NCBI GenBank assembly: GCA_021613535.1
Contig: CP075497.1
Span: 6,882,001 to 6,946,000, forward strand
Origin: Adineta vaga
Taxonomy: Eukaryota > Rotifera
Direction: 5' to 3'
DNA length: 64,000 nt
This document shows, in pieces, positions 50,501 to 64,000 of the stretch. The notes beneath the pieces are model-generated. The model saw only the letters and a list, made by a program, of their open reading frames with translations, was not told where the DNA came from and ran no database searches. The position numbers were made by a program, and so were the translations under genes. The first letter of the stretch is position 1, and each line of letters begins with the position of its first letter.

Positions 50501-53500
50501 ACCTTTATCTCTTGTCTGAGACGGCATTGATTGAGACATAATCAGTGGTTGGAAGCCACTTGGGGAATTAATTCTTATCATACTATCGGGATGAAAGCAT
50601 TCAGAACATGAATTAGTTCTTGAAACATTTGCTGATGACATTTCCGATGCAGTTGTATTTGTTGTTGTTGAATCTTGATGTTGTTGGGTTTTATTGGAAT
50701 TTCGTTGTTTAGGATTGCCGGATAATTCAGATAAATATTTTAATGAAACCGATGAAAATGAAGCAAATAATATATCTGAATCATTATCAGGTAATGCGAC
50801 TTGTGTTTGCTTATTAGTTGTTGCTGATGATAAAATATCATCATCGGAATGTTGATAACGATCTTCTCTTGTATCGAAATAGGATGTATCATCTGGTGAT
50901 TCTAAGACTGGTACAAAATCAGCTTTTTCACGTAATAAACTATTCCAATTAATACATGCACAAAATCGATGTGTACGAATTTCATAAGCACCACCTAATG
51001 TACCTAAACGTTGAGATGGATCGTGTTCAAGTAATTGTTCAATTAAACTCTTCGCTTCAGGACAAAAAGCTTGTTCAGATGAATCAAAACATGTCGATGA
51101 AGATAAATCAAGAGTTGATTCATCCAAAATATCAGGCCATTCAATTTGTCCATTAATAACATTGACAAATAATTCATCCGGCGTATTACCTGTAAATGGT
51201 GGTATACCAACTAAAAATTCATATAAAATAATACCCATACTCCACCAATCGACAGGTTTACCATAACCTTTTCTTAGTATAACTTCAGGTGCTATATAGG
51301 AAGGTGTACCACAGATTTGTTTATCATTAAATGCTTTTGTCTCTTTATCAATATGCTTTTCATAGAAATTTGTTGTTAAAGACATTAAACCAATTTTTGA
51401 TAGACCAAAATCTGTTAATTTAATATGGCCAACAGCTGTTATAAGGAGATTATCTGGTTTGAGATCACGATGAATAATACCATAGGAATGAAGATATTCT
51501 ACAGCTAATGTTGTTTCAGCAAAATACATACGTGCTATATCAATATTTAATGGTCCACCAATATTTTTCAATAATGTAGCAACATCTCCACCTTCAACAT
51601 ATTCCATGACAAGACATAAATGTTTCTTTGTTTCAAATGTACATATCAAGGCAACAACAAATGGATTATCTGTAAATGTCATTATATCACGCTCAACAAA
51701 AGCTTGTTCAACTTGATTTCGTAAAATTAAATGGCTTTTCGAAATCTTTTTGACAGCATATCTTTCTTGACTTTGTCGATGTTTTACTAGATGAACAGCA
51801 CCATATGCACCATTGGATATCAATTTAATTACTTCAAAATCGTCTTCACATGGAGCTTTCGCTGATAAGGAATGTTCCATTAATGGAAACGTTGAATTTG
51901 GTGTAATAGTTAAATAATTTGAATCTGTTAATGATTCACTTTCACTTTCAGATAAACCAACATTTCCTTTACTATCAACTGAATCTTGTCGTTCTAAATC
52001 ACTCGAATCATTTACCTAAATAAACAATCTATTAGATGTTTTTCAATGAAATAAATGATTTCAATACCTGTAATGCATCAATAACATCGAGTGGATTTCG
52101 ATCTAAATTAAGTTTTGAACAAATATATTTCGGAATATCTTGTTTTATATTTCCATTGATTTTTGCTTGACATTCAACTTCATCTAATGTTCGTAAGAAA
52201 TCTTCCGGATCAAATTCTAAACATTCTAATAATCGTGCTGATCTCGCTGTTGTTAATAGAAGATGACGTACAACTGTTTGTAGATTTTCAATTGCTTGTG
52301 GACATTTTTCTTTTACATTCAATAATAATCGTTCAAGATTACTTGTCATTTCATTGAAATATGATGTTGTAATTAAATCTTCATGAGATTTTTCTAGACA
52401 ATCTTTAGCTAATTCAACAATTTGATTATGAATAAATCGAGCTGATCCATCTGAACAATAATCATATTTATCCACTGCCTTATAGGTATCAATAAAATTT
52501 TGTAAACGTTCTTCCATTTGTACTTTAGCAGTTGGATAACGTTCTTTATAAATATATGCCATTGTATTCATATCTTGAGCAGGCATAGTCATCATTTTAC
52601 ATGGTGATGATGAAATATTAGCATCAAGCATTGACATTGATAATGAACGGGATTCTAAACGCTGTAAACTTCCAAAGTAAAAATCATCATGTGGACTACC
52701 ATTCGATAAACTTCCTTCATTTGAATTAGGCAGATTTGTTTGTTGTTTACATGTACAAATATGTTGTTGTTGTTGCTGTTGCTGCTGCTGCTGTTGTTGA
52801 TTAGGATTTTGTTGTTGTTGTTGTTGATGAGAAGGATGATGATGTGGAAGACGTTCTGATGATGAATATTGTGAACTTTCATGTGAATGACATGTTATTG
52901 GTGTTGTTGTTCCGTAACCACTTGATGATGGAGCTGATGTTAATGACCAACGACGATTAGAATTATCATCAAGATTAACAATTGGTTTGAATGCACTTGA
53001 TGATGATGGATTGAATGTATTGGCTGTTTTATTTGCATCTTGTGTTTCAGATGTTGTTGTACATAATGTTTGTTGTTGAGGAGATAATTGTTTTCTTAAA
53101 GCATATTTTAAATTAATAAGATTTAAACCGGATAAATTCGAACGACGTGAACTTGGTCGACGTAATGGAAAGGGAAAATAATGTGGTTGTGTCTGTTGAT
53201 TTTGTAATGGTGTTAATTGAAGATTACTTGAATTAGAATTTGTCGTATGAGAATTATTTTGTTCACTTGTTGTTGCTGATGATGTACGAGGTGATGATTT
53301 AAGTGAAGGAGATATTTGATAGAAATAATTCATTTGTAAAGAATTTAAATTGGGTTCTGATTGTCCTAAACGTAAACGACGTAGACGTGATAGATTCGTT
53401 GTTTGTTGATTTTGTGAAAGAGTTTCAGGTGATTGTGAATTATTTGTTGACGTAAACATAACATTTGGACAATTGGATGATGTTGATAATAATTGTGCTT

Positions 53501-54365
53501 GTGATACCATCCAACTTCGACGACGAAGACGTTCTTCAACAAATTTCTTTGAACTTTGTTCACGATAACGAACTAAATGTTGACCAGAACCAGTTGATGA
53601 ACGTTTACGTGTTAATGGATATTGTTGATGATGTGATTGTTGAAGTGTGGTCACCGGTTCTGTTGTTTCATTTTCTTCAACACTTAATAGATTCGTATCA
53701 GCATTTTCATTTGATACGGATGTTGGTATTGATGATGCACCAGTTGAATCGACGTCTATAAAAAACATCATTAGAAATTAAAAATGTGCTTTAGAAAGAT
53801 TCAAAAATATGCATGAAAAGATGCAATCACGTAGGAATTTAACGAAGCTAAATAAAATTCCATTTATCGATTCTTTCCTTTTTTTGTAGGGAAAATGTAC
53901 TTCTATACATTCATGATTGTATTATTGTTCTTTTGATATAAATGATTACAAAGTAGAACAATCTAGCTCGATTAGAAGGAGTTTTCTATCTATAGAATAA
54001 AAATTGGCATGTACCAACACAGTTCGACTAACATTGGGTGTATACCACCCGATAAATGAATTACCTGATACAACAACAAATAATTTTTTCGATTTTTCAT
54101 TATTTTCATCTTGTTTTAATTTAGTATTGGTTTTTTGTTCGGTTGATATTGATTCATCAATTGTTGGTTCAAAGATAAGATCATTTGATGAATTTGTTAG
54201 AATTTGAGAATGACTAGGTGTTGTTTGTGATTTAGTTTTTCTTGTTATACTTGTTGCTATTTGTATTTCATCATCTTTAGTAAATGGTGTAATTGCTGTT
54301 GATGATGAACCTGTCAACGTTGATGTGGTTTTATGTTTAGATTTTTGGCTGAAGAATTTTCTCAT
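47581..54365 (-). CDS. Microtubule-associated serine/threonine kinase (MAST), 1960 aa
   Basis: AGC-type kinase associated with microtubules. Exons on the minus strand: 54365-54065, 53755-52068, 52015-50503, 50446-49584, 49528-48497, 48431-48270, 47904-47581 (5883 nt, 1961 codons with stop, frame kept throughout). Order: Ser/Thr-rich N-terminus; polyglutamine about residue 430-450 (plus strand 52763-52826); MAST pre-kinase domain DUF1908 about 500-660 ([37 protein letters not shown]); kinase about 722-1010 with [38 protein letters not shown] and [11 protein letters not shown]; a long Ser/Thr/Asn-rich region; PDZ about 1495-1590 ([35 protein letters not shown]); disordered tail. All kinase residues needed for activity are present. 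Introns are 51-65 nt except 365 nt (47905-48269) and 309 nt (53756-54064). Confidence 0.94.
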
Positions 54366-57300
54366 AGTTGATTGCTATTGAGGACAAAAATATAGTAATA
54401 AGATTATTCGATGGATAACTCGTTGTCAACAAGAGAAATGTGAAAGAAACAGAAGAGAGATAAAAAATCGATTACGACATAGAAAGTAATGAATATTAGC
54501 GATGAGAAATTAGTTATTCTTAGTCATAGTTTGTTTTTCTAGCGACTATGATATAAACTATAGATGACAGGTAAGTAATGATGGCGTGTTCTCCGCTGTT
54601 TTTTGATTTTGCTTGACTAGATTGGTCGCCGGTTTTTGTTGCATTCTAGAAAATAGAAAAAATGTACTTTAATAACAATATGTAAAAATGAATATATAGA
54701 GAGAGAGAGAGCGAAAAAGATATAATAATAAACAAAAGAAAAGGTAGAAGTGATGATATATGAAAAGTAGTTTGCGAATCGTCATTGTGTTGACATCATC
54801 ATTGTATATTCATTTTTAACACGTCAGAGGACAGAAAAAATGAAAAGAAACCTTCATCATCATATCACAATGCACGATAATGATGAACACAGCTTCAAAT
54901 ATAATGATGCTGGATGTATACGTGTGAAAGAAAATTCTTCTTTTTTCTTACTTTCTTATTCGTTCGTTCACATTTACTTTTCTAGTAGTAAGTTGTTCTC
55001 CTTCACTTTCTTTCTTTCTTTCTTCCTCCCTCGTTATTCTTAAAGAAAAAAAAAATCAGCTGTCGTGATTTTGACTAACAATACATATATATATATATAT
55101 AGAGATATATACATATAGGGGCGAGGGAGTGAAGTAGATAAAGAACTGGTAGTAAGTGGAATGAATTTCTACTTGCTTATATGCTGTGTTCGTCTGAATG
55201 TTAGAATTCAACTACATAGGTCACTATAATAATCAAAATATGAACAAAAAAAACATAATATATGCGATTTCGTTTGATCTTCGTATAAAAGTGCACATTT
55301 AACCCTTGTTATCATGAAATATCTTTTTTTTCTTGACCTTTGTAGCAATAACGTGCGAAAGAGAAAGAAGAAAATGAAAGCATGATATACACCATGAAAA
55401 TATCGTGTCATAAAGGAAATAGTAAGCGATCAAATGAGAACGAAGAAGAGAATGAATAAGTAGGCAAACTACTTGAAAACGTATGAAGAATGGTATCGTA
55501 CAAATTTTTTTACCAAGAAAATCCTTGAAAAAGAAAATGGAATAAGAAAGTATTTGCAATAGTTGCTTACATATTGTAAAATTTCAGTTGAAAGATAAAG
55601 AACATGCAAGGTCAAGTAGTAACAACTTCATATAGAAAGAAAATGTAGACATATGATCGAAGCAAGTCAATCATATGGCTTAGATTGCATTCAATTCTCT
55701 TTCAATGAAGACTTTCTTTTTATCAACGGATATTTTATTACTATTTAGAACAAATCAACAATCGTAAAAGTTCTTTTCTATGGGAAAAGAAAAATTCATA
55801 TATATATATTTCTATTTACTAGAAATAATCAAATGTATACATGACATTCATGTATCGAACAAAGATTCAAGAAAAAGAAAACATGCTTGGGATTAGAACG
55901 AATCAATCAATCGCATACGTATAGATGTTTTATTGATAAAAGAAAAAAACAAGAGATCAAACGAAACTAGTCTTGCATCTCAAAATTGTTCAATTCCCTA
56001 AGGATTAAAGTCATACTATTCAAATAGAAATCAACTTTTGTTCATTAAAATTATAAAAAATGCAATATCGAAATTACCTTTGATGTCTCGTTTACTGATC
56101 ATGTATAACCAATTTTCTAATCCAATCGTACTAAAGAAGTAGATTATCGAGTAGTTTATACTATCTAATAACCTTCATTCATCAATGGAGTCCGTGATTT
56201 ATACATTACATTTCGATCTTTCCATGTATACATATATATATATATATGTATGAGCGCACATGACTTACGTTCTTGTCATCAAGATAATAATCATAAACCC
56301 TGCATACAATCCCTATTCAAGTTATTTCAAGTTAAAAATCTATTTTGCAGCTATTTAATGTAAATGATTAAAATCAATTTACGTTTTTTTTCTCTCTCTT
56401 TTCTATTCAGCTCAGTTACATGCTTGAAGACATATAATAGTATTTCTTACTCGTTTTAAGCAAAGATACTGTCACGGATAAGCGAAATAATCGTATGAAT
56501 AGATGAAGAACATCATTAAAAAAAGCAAAGACATCGACAAAGATGAAAAAAAAAGGTGTTCGATATCGAACGTCTGTCTAAAACAAGGACATATATGTTT
56601 TGTTTACTTGAGAATAGTCTTTCTAACATATTTGATTAGATATTAACTGTTTTTTTTCTCTTATGCATCGAAGATATTTGTTTATACATGATTATTAGTA
56701 TATACGATCGAATTCTTTCTCATCTTCGAACAAATTGAACAGTAATTGCTGACGTCATTCATATGCATTAGACGATTAAAATAGAACTGCTTAATGGAAA
56801 ATAGTAATAAATTTTCTTTCTTAACATCCGAAGAAAAAACATACGTGTTGATCAACTGACAGGCGTATCTATATACATACGCATACGAGTAAATACGACT
56901 GACAAGAGTTTTCTCTAACTATATATGTGTATGTCTTTCATCTTATCAAGTTTTTTTTTGCCCTCGTATTCTTCATCAAGAACAAAGTCGAATTAGAGAA
57001 GATATTTCTAGTCTACTTGTTGACTTCTACATCTTCCATACGTATGTGATATGAAAGTTTTCTGATTAACAGAAATATGAAGGTCTTTTCTATTGTAATG
57101 CAGAAAAATCGTCTGGCGGTTGATTGTTGATTTCGATTGAATCAACAAAGATAAAGATTAATTTATTACTTACTCATCCAATATAAAATTGAAGATGAAT
57201 AAATATCGATTATGTATATATTCTATAAAATCATATCTAAAATAGAAAAAAAATGACGTGTAGAAGATAATGTATATATAGATTATTCGAGGACGTTTTC

Positions 57301-58928
57301 TGCAAGAAAGAAGAGAATTATTATTACTATAATATACAGTATGATGTCGATGAGTCATCAGAATTTGTTTCTAATAAAGGACAAATGCCAATATTCGCGA
57401 GATAAACTTCCACTAAGAATGATGAAGAAAAATATCGAAAGATTATTACAAAAATGAGATAAATGAAAAATTTTCTAATCTTCTTTTATTAAAATAGAAA
57501 ACAAACAAAATCAAAACGATTGATGGCGCTATTTGTCTATCGACTCATTGCTTTGCACTCCATTTAACTTTGATGAGAAGGAAAATATTCAAAAACATTT
57601 CTATGTATGTTTGTCGCAAAATTAATCAAAACCAAATTGTATTGATAATTTGCATTGCAAGGTAAAAATAGAGTTAACTACGCAGATCGAAAATATTGTT
57701 TACTTGTCACTACAATCTATTGGAAATATATTACGAACTTATTTTAGAATAAATGAAAATATTTTGTTTGATTTTAGAAAAAAAAATCTCAAAGATAAAA
57801 TTATAAAAATTCTATTTTTATGAATATACAGAAGATATACATATGACTGACTGCTAGCGACAATGATTATCTTTGGTATGTAGAATGCATGTCAATCGTA
57901 GGATGTGAAAGAAATTTCATAGATATTTCGTTTGCCTACAAGAAATGACCACACCTACACTCTCAATAATCTTCATACAATCGCATAAAATGATTAGAAA
58001 ATCTTATATATATATACAAGTTTCTCGACTCATTGAAATGAATAAACACAACATGAAAATAGTTTAAGTTCATTTTCGCAATCACGTGAATATGTAACAA
58101 CAAAACATTGAAATAATACATTGTTAAATATCATATCAAAATCTGTTTTTCACACTCCCACATCATCGTTTCGTTGAATTGATGAAGTATCAACATATCT
58201 GATTAAGTACTTGGCGGTTTTTTCAACAAGTATCTATATATTATTTACATAATTCTCAAACGCCAGAAAATGTCAAGACGTATTTCAAAAGATATATTGA
58301 GTACACACATACTTCGAGGTAGATCTAATCTATCTATCTGTCTTTTTTTATAGCGATATATTATTATTGATCGTACCAGAAAACTGCTGTCAACCTCATT
58401 ATGAAATCATACGAATGTTCGACACTTATTAGTAGATGACATACCATTTGAAAGAGTTCGAATAGTACACAAATCATACTTGTTCTATAGTCTCCAAATA
58501 CTTACCGGCATCATTTAAATTGAAAGTTTAGAAAAGAAAACATTGATGAAACTCATATTGTTAGCAGTGTGACTAAACCTTCTACGCATTTTAGTTCGCT
58601 ATACAAAATTTGTAATTTATTTTGTGCTTAATTATCACCTATTGCATAAAAAATAACATATTTTTTTACATATTTCTTCCAGATAGTAAATATTGTTTTC
58701 GATATTGAAATGTCTGCACAATCGATAACAATGAAGGTTGTAAGAATGATTTATTAGTATGATGACTAATCAACAATGATGAAAAGATCTATATATGTAT
58801 TCTACACATCTTTACCAATCGTTTGGATTTTGATTTTTTGTTCGAATTATTAAATATTTCATATTACTATATTTACATAAATTTTAATAACGAATGAAAA
58901 CGAAAAAGAAAAGCACATTCTCACAATT
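54366..58928. other. Long gene-free region upstream of MAST
   Basis: About 4.5 kb with no supported coding region on either strand; the few open frames are low complexity or lack motifs. It contains GA runs (near 54698-54712), TA runs (55085-55100, 56226-56246) and TTTCTTTC tracts. It must hold the MAST promoter and possibly untranslated MAST exons or distal enhancers. Confidence 0.4.
55085..55100. repeat. TA dinucleotide run
   Basis: Short TA microsatellite in the gene-free region upstream of MAST, seen directly. Confidence 0.85.
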
Positions 58929-61199
58929 TTATTGTAATGTAGTAAAAGCACGTACACGTCTTTCGTCTGTACTAAATTCATTATCAATCTGTAAAGATAA
59001 ATGTTTGTTTTGACGGTTAAGCATTGTTCTAGTTGTTTCACCATTTAATAAAACTTCGATGCTTTTTCTACCTCTCAATGATGATGACATACCATTCGAT
59101 GTCGATCGAAGCATATTTTCCGTTCTCAATGGACATGTCAGTTGTGTAAAACGTCGATTGGTTTTGTTCATTATACCCATTTTAAAGAAAAATCGACGAA
59201 CTTTCTGCATAAATATACTTCGAAACTTCTTTCCAGCTAAACAATAAAGAAAAAAATTGAAAATATGTGGTAAATCAGACAAAATATCTTGTATAACACT
59301 CGAATAGAATCCAAATTTATATAATGTTATATCATGATCAGTAATATCTGAACATAAACGTCCAACTAATAATTGTCTTGTATCATAAAATTTAACCAAT
59401 ACAAAGAAAAGTGTATTTGGAATATTACATATGATTAAGGATAATGTTACAGCTAAGAGCATACGTGTTACTTGTGCACTTGCACGTCGTTTAGCTGCTA
59501 GAACAAGATCTGTTGTTGTAGTTGATGAACTTGCTGAACTACGAAATCGAAAGGATGGAACTGATATACGAGAACTGTTGAGTTGAGGTTCAGTTTCACG
59601 TTTTGGACTGTCGTCCGATAATTTCGAGTCTGGTGAAATGTTTGAATCACGATGTAATATAACAGCTATGACAATATTTGTTACTGTAATTATACCTAAA
59701 AGGAAAGATTTCGTACAATAGTTATCAATCTATAATCACATAATTGACAATCACTTTCTTCGCACTGTTCGTGACAAACATGACTACTTTCATTCTAGGT
59801 CAAATTTAATTAGAATATTCTTTCTTTACTTACATTGTCATATCTTTTCTAATGACAAAACTAAGAACGAGATGAATGTTGTTAGTTTCAAGATTGACTG
59901 CTGACTTTAAAAGGATAATCTAACCTAGAGGAACTTCTAATAGAGATGTCGTAGAATGTTAATGATATTGCCTCGAGTTGGATCTTAAGATTTTTCTTCG
60001 AGCTATTCAATTCTATACGTGTAAATTGTGTCTATAGTATATAATAAATAGTATATAAAACTCATTAGATAGCTTGATCTAAATATAGTTACAATAGAAG
60101 AACTCTGTGATAATGTTTCCGTTTAATAAGGAAATAGAAACAGAAGTAATTAAAAAAAATTTCTTCAGTGTTAATTTAGTGTCTCATATACACGATGCTT
60201 AAACGCACAACACAAAATCAATTTCTATGTTTGAATAATCTTTCTCAATAGAATTAGAGTTTCCGTATTGTTAGAAATCGAATTGTGTTCTTTCGACAAA
60301 ATTCTTAAGCGTAGTTGAATTCATACTAAATATGAACATGTTTTTTTAATCTAGTATTTGAAACGACAATTCCCTGGAAACAATTTAATTATTCGATAGC
60401 ATTTTATTCAATTGTGAATCAAACTCGATTGTATTATAAGGATAATCTTATTGTTAATAATGATGATAGATCTGTTTTCTCTGAAAATTGATGCTGGATA
60501 TTTGACATGAAATACATACTCATTGGTAAAATTGATGCTGTAAGAAGATCTACAATAAATAAATCTTCGTGCAATCCACAATATTTACGACGATTTCTTG
60601 ATATTCGTATTCCTGATAGTCGTAGAAATGCCAGATTTGCCAAAAAAAGTATAAGAATTGCAAAACAACAAATATAACAAGCTCGTCGAATCGTGACCCA
60701 TATACCAGATTTCAATGGATAAGTCACAGCAAAAGCTTTATCTCTAGAATTAAAAAAAAAATCATCATTCGATCAATGATTCTAAATGATCATGAAAACC
60801 TTACAAGCTCATTAGTGCAATCGTCCACATCGAAACAGAAATACTCGTATTCATTAAAACATACAAAGCTTTACATACAGATGGAATTAAGAGGAAAATC
60901 TGATGGCCTTTTTCAATCGATTGATAATTGATTTCTGCACGAATATATTTTAATGTAATAGCTAAAATATCGAATACGGCGAGAAAACGTAAAAAAACAA
61001 TAGTCGTCGATTTATTCGATATACGTGGACGAGAAAGAACAAGAAGACATAGTGTATTAAATAAGATACCAGGAACGATTAATAAACGTAGATAAGTTGC
61101 ATTCAATAATTTAAAAACTAAATAACTTGGTGAATAGACACGTGTTTGTAATGAACACGACAAGAGTGTTAATGATGAGATATTAATCGTGGAATTCAT
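58929..61199 (-). CDS. Class A GPCR, neuropeptide-receptor-like, 461 aa, three exons
   Basis: Exons on the minus strand: 61199-60805, 60743-60520, 59695-58929 (1386 nt, 462 codons with stop). Exon 1: N-glycosylation-type Asn sites (MNSTINISS), helices 1-3 with GILFNTLCLLVLSRP and VSMWTIALMSL. Exon 2: LDKAFAVTYPLKS (DKA in place of DRY, AVxxPL kept), helix 4, a loop with CGLHEDLF, start of helix 5. Exon 3: rest of helix 5, long Ser/Thr loop, helix 6 (SLIICNIPNTLFFVL), helix 7 DLPHIFNFFLYCLAG (variant of NPxxY), then a basic helix 8 and a cytosolic tail. Intron 2 is 824 nt (59696-60519), long for this genome. It resembles invertebrate FMRFamide/peptide receptors; the ligand is not determined. 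It is only distantly related to the GPCRs at the left end. Confidence 0.88.
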
Positions 61200-64000
61200 T
61201 GTTCTAAAAGAAAATATTCAGATTTCTTTACTGTTTTATATTTTGTTTCTAAAATATCTAATTATAAAAATAACGATAACAACTACCGGTATTTATATAT
61301 CAAGCAGAAGAAAATAATTAAAATAGAAAATCTTGTTCTTCTCGGAAAAATAAATTTTTCTTTTCTCTTCTTCTTCTTCTTCTTCTTCGTCGATATTAAA
61401 CTATGCATCCTATTGTTGTATAACTGATAAAACTATCGATTCTTTTGCTCGACTTCAAAAATCGATAGAATGGCAAAAAGAAAACAAATACCCATTCTCT
61501 ATACGTACCACGCATTGATGTTCGTTTTTTTTCCTTGTCTAATGCATAACATTAACAGTCTTGAATGTCTGTCGTCGAAATCTCTATCATGGCAGTATCT
61601 TTCTGACACTTTAAGTATATATAGGAAGGCCATCATCGTCATCAGTTTCGGTTTGATAATTATTTGATGTGTCATCCATCTTCTCTAATTATTCTAAATT
61701 ACAATAAATAACAAAAACGATAGCCTTCATGAACGATCCTCTATTGTACGTATCACTCTTCTCAGTACTCATTTCCTTCGTTAACAATATTTTTTTTCTC
61801 TGAAAAAGAAAACTAGAATCATTACTTCCGACTTCTCGACAACAAATAAACCATAGCTTACTTTCTGTTTAATTATTATTATACGAATAAATTAAGTAAG
61901 AAAGTACGTCAACAACATTATGAACATATGCGTTATTGACTCTTTTTTTATATACCTGTTTAGTCAAGCAGAACGATCGTCATTATGTATTCTAATACGA
62001 AAGATATGTATGTTTATATATGTCCTTTGTGTATTTAAATAAGAAAGATTCGTGCAAGTTCTATATGACATTATATTATCATGCAAATGAACACATCAAT
62101 TCATCAGTTTAGTAATCTTAGTAGTGATTTAAAAGCAGAAAATATTTTTCTCTTTCTTTCTTTCTTCTCTGACAAATGATATTTCATTGTATTTTTAATG
62201 AAAAAGAAGTGTTTTTTACTTAGAAGTATCAACTAGTAAATAACGAAAATAATACATACATATCTTATCTTTGAATGTAGGCGTTGTTGAGTTTTACTAC
62301 TTAACGTTTATTTTGATCATACTAATTTATCATCGATTTCATCTCAATAAAAATACTCTGATATGATTTATGAAAAATGTAAACGTGTCGCTTAGGTTTT
62401 CTTCGTACGGAAACATCATTCACTTTTCTATCGTTCTATCTGTTGCATTCATAGAAAAATGATTCTTTTCTCTATCAAATAAATAAACAAGACCACATCA
62501 ATGCATAAGGAGATGAAGACCCCCCACAGTTCGTCTCATTCATATTCAACAATACGATAAGAAAATTCAACTATATAAATTTATGTTCGTCAAGGTCAAC
62601 TGTTAACACCCTGAAAAAAAAAGTCTGTGCAACTTATTATAAATTAATCTTTCATACAATTTGACACAAGTCTATATGTTTTTTTCTGTCGTCTACAATC
62701 AATCGAAATGTTCGTATAAGTGGAAAATTCATTGATACGTTTTTTCTTCTTCTCATAACTCGAGGAAATCTTTTGATTGACATGTGTCTAGTTATCTATG
62801 GACTAGATTATTTTTTCTTCCGTTCATATTTCTTATTGTAATCAGTTGTTGTATAAGAGAAGAGATTTGAATGAAATAACAATGTCTTATATTGATGTAT
62901 TTCTTTGTTTATATGAACTCATTGATCAGAATTAATTTATTGGCAATTGCAAAAAAAGAAAAATCAAAATCAATCACTATAGAAATGAATTGCATGTTGT
63001 TGTTTTTTCTCTTTTATACGAACGGATACATGCAAAAAGAAATCAAAAAAAAGATTACCTGACTGTCAATGCATTATTCAAGAAAGTAATATTTACAAAT
63101 CAACGAATCAACAATAGTATTAATTGGAAGATGCCGAAGTTGTTTGACGATGAAGGATTTTATCAGAAATATAAAAATATAAAAATATTTTGAAAAGATC
63201 ATGAATATGAATTCAAAATGGAATCTTTTCGTAGAAAATTTCAATGTTTCCATACTTAGTCGAGTTTTTCATTCAAAACACAGTGTAATGAGAAAAAAGT
63301 TCATCTGACATTGTTGTTTCAATAGTTATGTTATGAAAGAACGAATGATCTTTCAATCATTACTAGACAAGAAATAATTCTTAGACAATCTAATAAACAG
63401 CATTTTGTAAAGATCTATTTTTGCATTAGCGTATGAGTAATGATTGGCATTTTCTCTTTGATAACGAATATAACTGTCATTACACCATAGCATGCGCTCC
63501 AGACAATGTGTAATTATAAGTCTTTGTTTTCGGATCAATTTGTATATAAGACATCTGTCAATGGAATTGTAATATTCAGTGTTATTTTCAGCCTTAACTC
63601 TGTAATAATATCTATAACTGAGATCAATCATCAGCTATTCTATCTGGCATAATAACTATGAGAAAACATAAATATTATCTATTGATTAGGTCAACTTAAC
63701 AGATGATACTATGAAAATGTTTATTTTCAAATAAGCTTTAGTTGTAAAATTAGATGTTATTTACCATCTTTACGCGATACAAGAAAGAAAAGAAATTGAA
63801 CTGAATAGTAGTAATTTTTAATTAGAAAGACTCTTACATCCTCTTTTTGATAATGATTGACAAAGACAAAGGATGTCATATTCATTTATCTAGCTGTCGA
63901 TCTAACTCTGACTATTCATATCTATATATATATGCATGCCAACGTTACCTAATTAAATTTGATATATTACAAGAAAACAATAACTAATGAAAATTATTAT
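61200..64000. other. Right-end spacer
   Basis: About 2.8 kb with no supported gene. A CTT microsatellite lies at 61366-61388. A minus-strand frame at 63353-63631 (92 codons) has ordinary composition but no motif and could be an exon or chance. The left part should contain the promoter of the GPCR at 58929-61199. Confidence 0.35.
61366..61388. repeat. CTT trinucleotide microsatellite
   Basis: Seven to eight tandem CTT units just upstream of the GPCR gene, seen directly. Confidence 0.85.

Noticed and set aside
63353-63631. 92-codon minus-strand frame at the right end
   Set aside because: Ordinary composition but no motif and no flanking exon identified; noted only in the spacer entry.

Overview
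This window is nuclear DNA of an animal, most likely a bdelloid rotifer (Rotaria/Adineta type; inference). It is AT-rich. Nearly all genes are split by 45-70 nt GT-AG introns. It carries animal-only genes (PIK3C3/VPS34, MAST kinase, adiponectin receptors, QPCT, FNTB, EFHC, MRPL24), lineage-type rhodopsin GPCRs and F-box/leucine-rich proteins, two tandem Argonautes and two genes that look bacterial in origin. I rebuilt exon structures by hand from splice sites and reading frame. Joined exons divisible by three and ending at one stop support the F-box gene (620 aa), Argonaute A (1032 aa), both PAQR genes (373 and 386 aa), QPCT (342 aa), the GST (245 aa), MAST (1960 aa) and the 461-aa GPCR.

Layout. 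1-3,667: two GPCRs on the minus strand, the first cut by the window edge. 4,421-6,409: F-box/LRR-like gene with a 31-nt intron. 7,520-15,596: tandem Argonautes, downstream copy B with a 1-nt frame break and copy A intact. 16,246-19,958: tandem adiponectin-receptor-like genes. 21,236-25,202: VPS34 lipid kinase. 25,667-27,270: glutaminyl cyclase, divergent from VPS34. 27,405-28,157: two small secreted cysteine-rich peptides ending in Gly-dibasic amidation signals. 28,335-30,324: DM10-domain ciliary protein. 30,548-30,619: tRNA-Pro(TGG). 31,728-32,135: small protein with LIR-like motifs. 33,175-39,783: compact block of FNTB, GST, SPATA20-like and Dabb genes. 42,695-43,605: GPCR pseudogene. 44,088-45,345: riboflavin transporter with a frame break. 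45,435-46,977: 128-aa orphan and MRPL24. 47,581-54,365: MAST kinase. 58,929-61,199: GPCR. The rest is low-complexity, AT-rich spacer.

The genes are independent eukaryotic transcription units, not an operon. Possible functional links are the two Argonautes (small-RNA silencing), VPS34 with the LIR-motif protein (autophagy, speculative), and QPCT with the two peptide precursors (both in the secretory peptide pathway, speculative). Several conserved genes show single-base frame breaks (Argonaute B, riboflavin transporter, MRPL24, VPS34 N-terminus). Residual consensus indels must be excluded before calling any of them biology.
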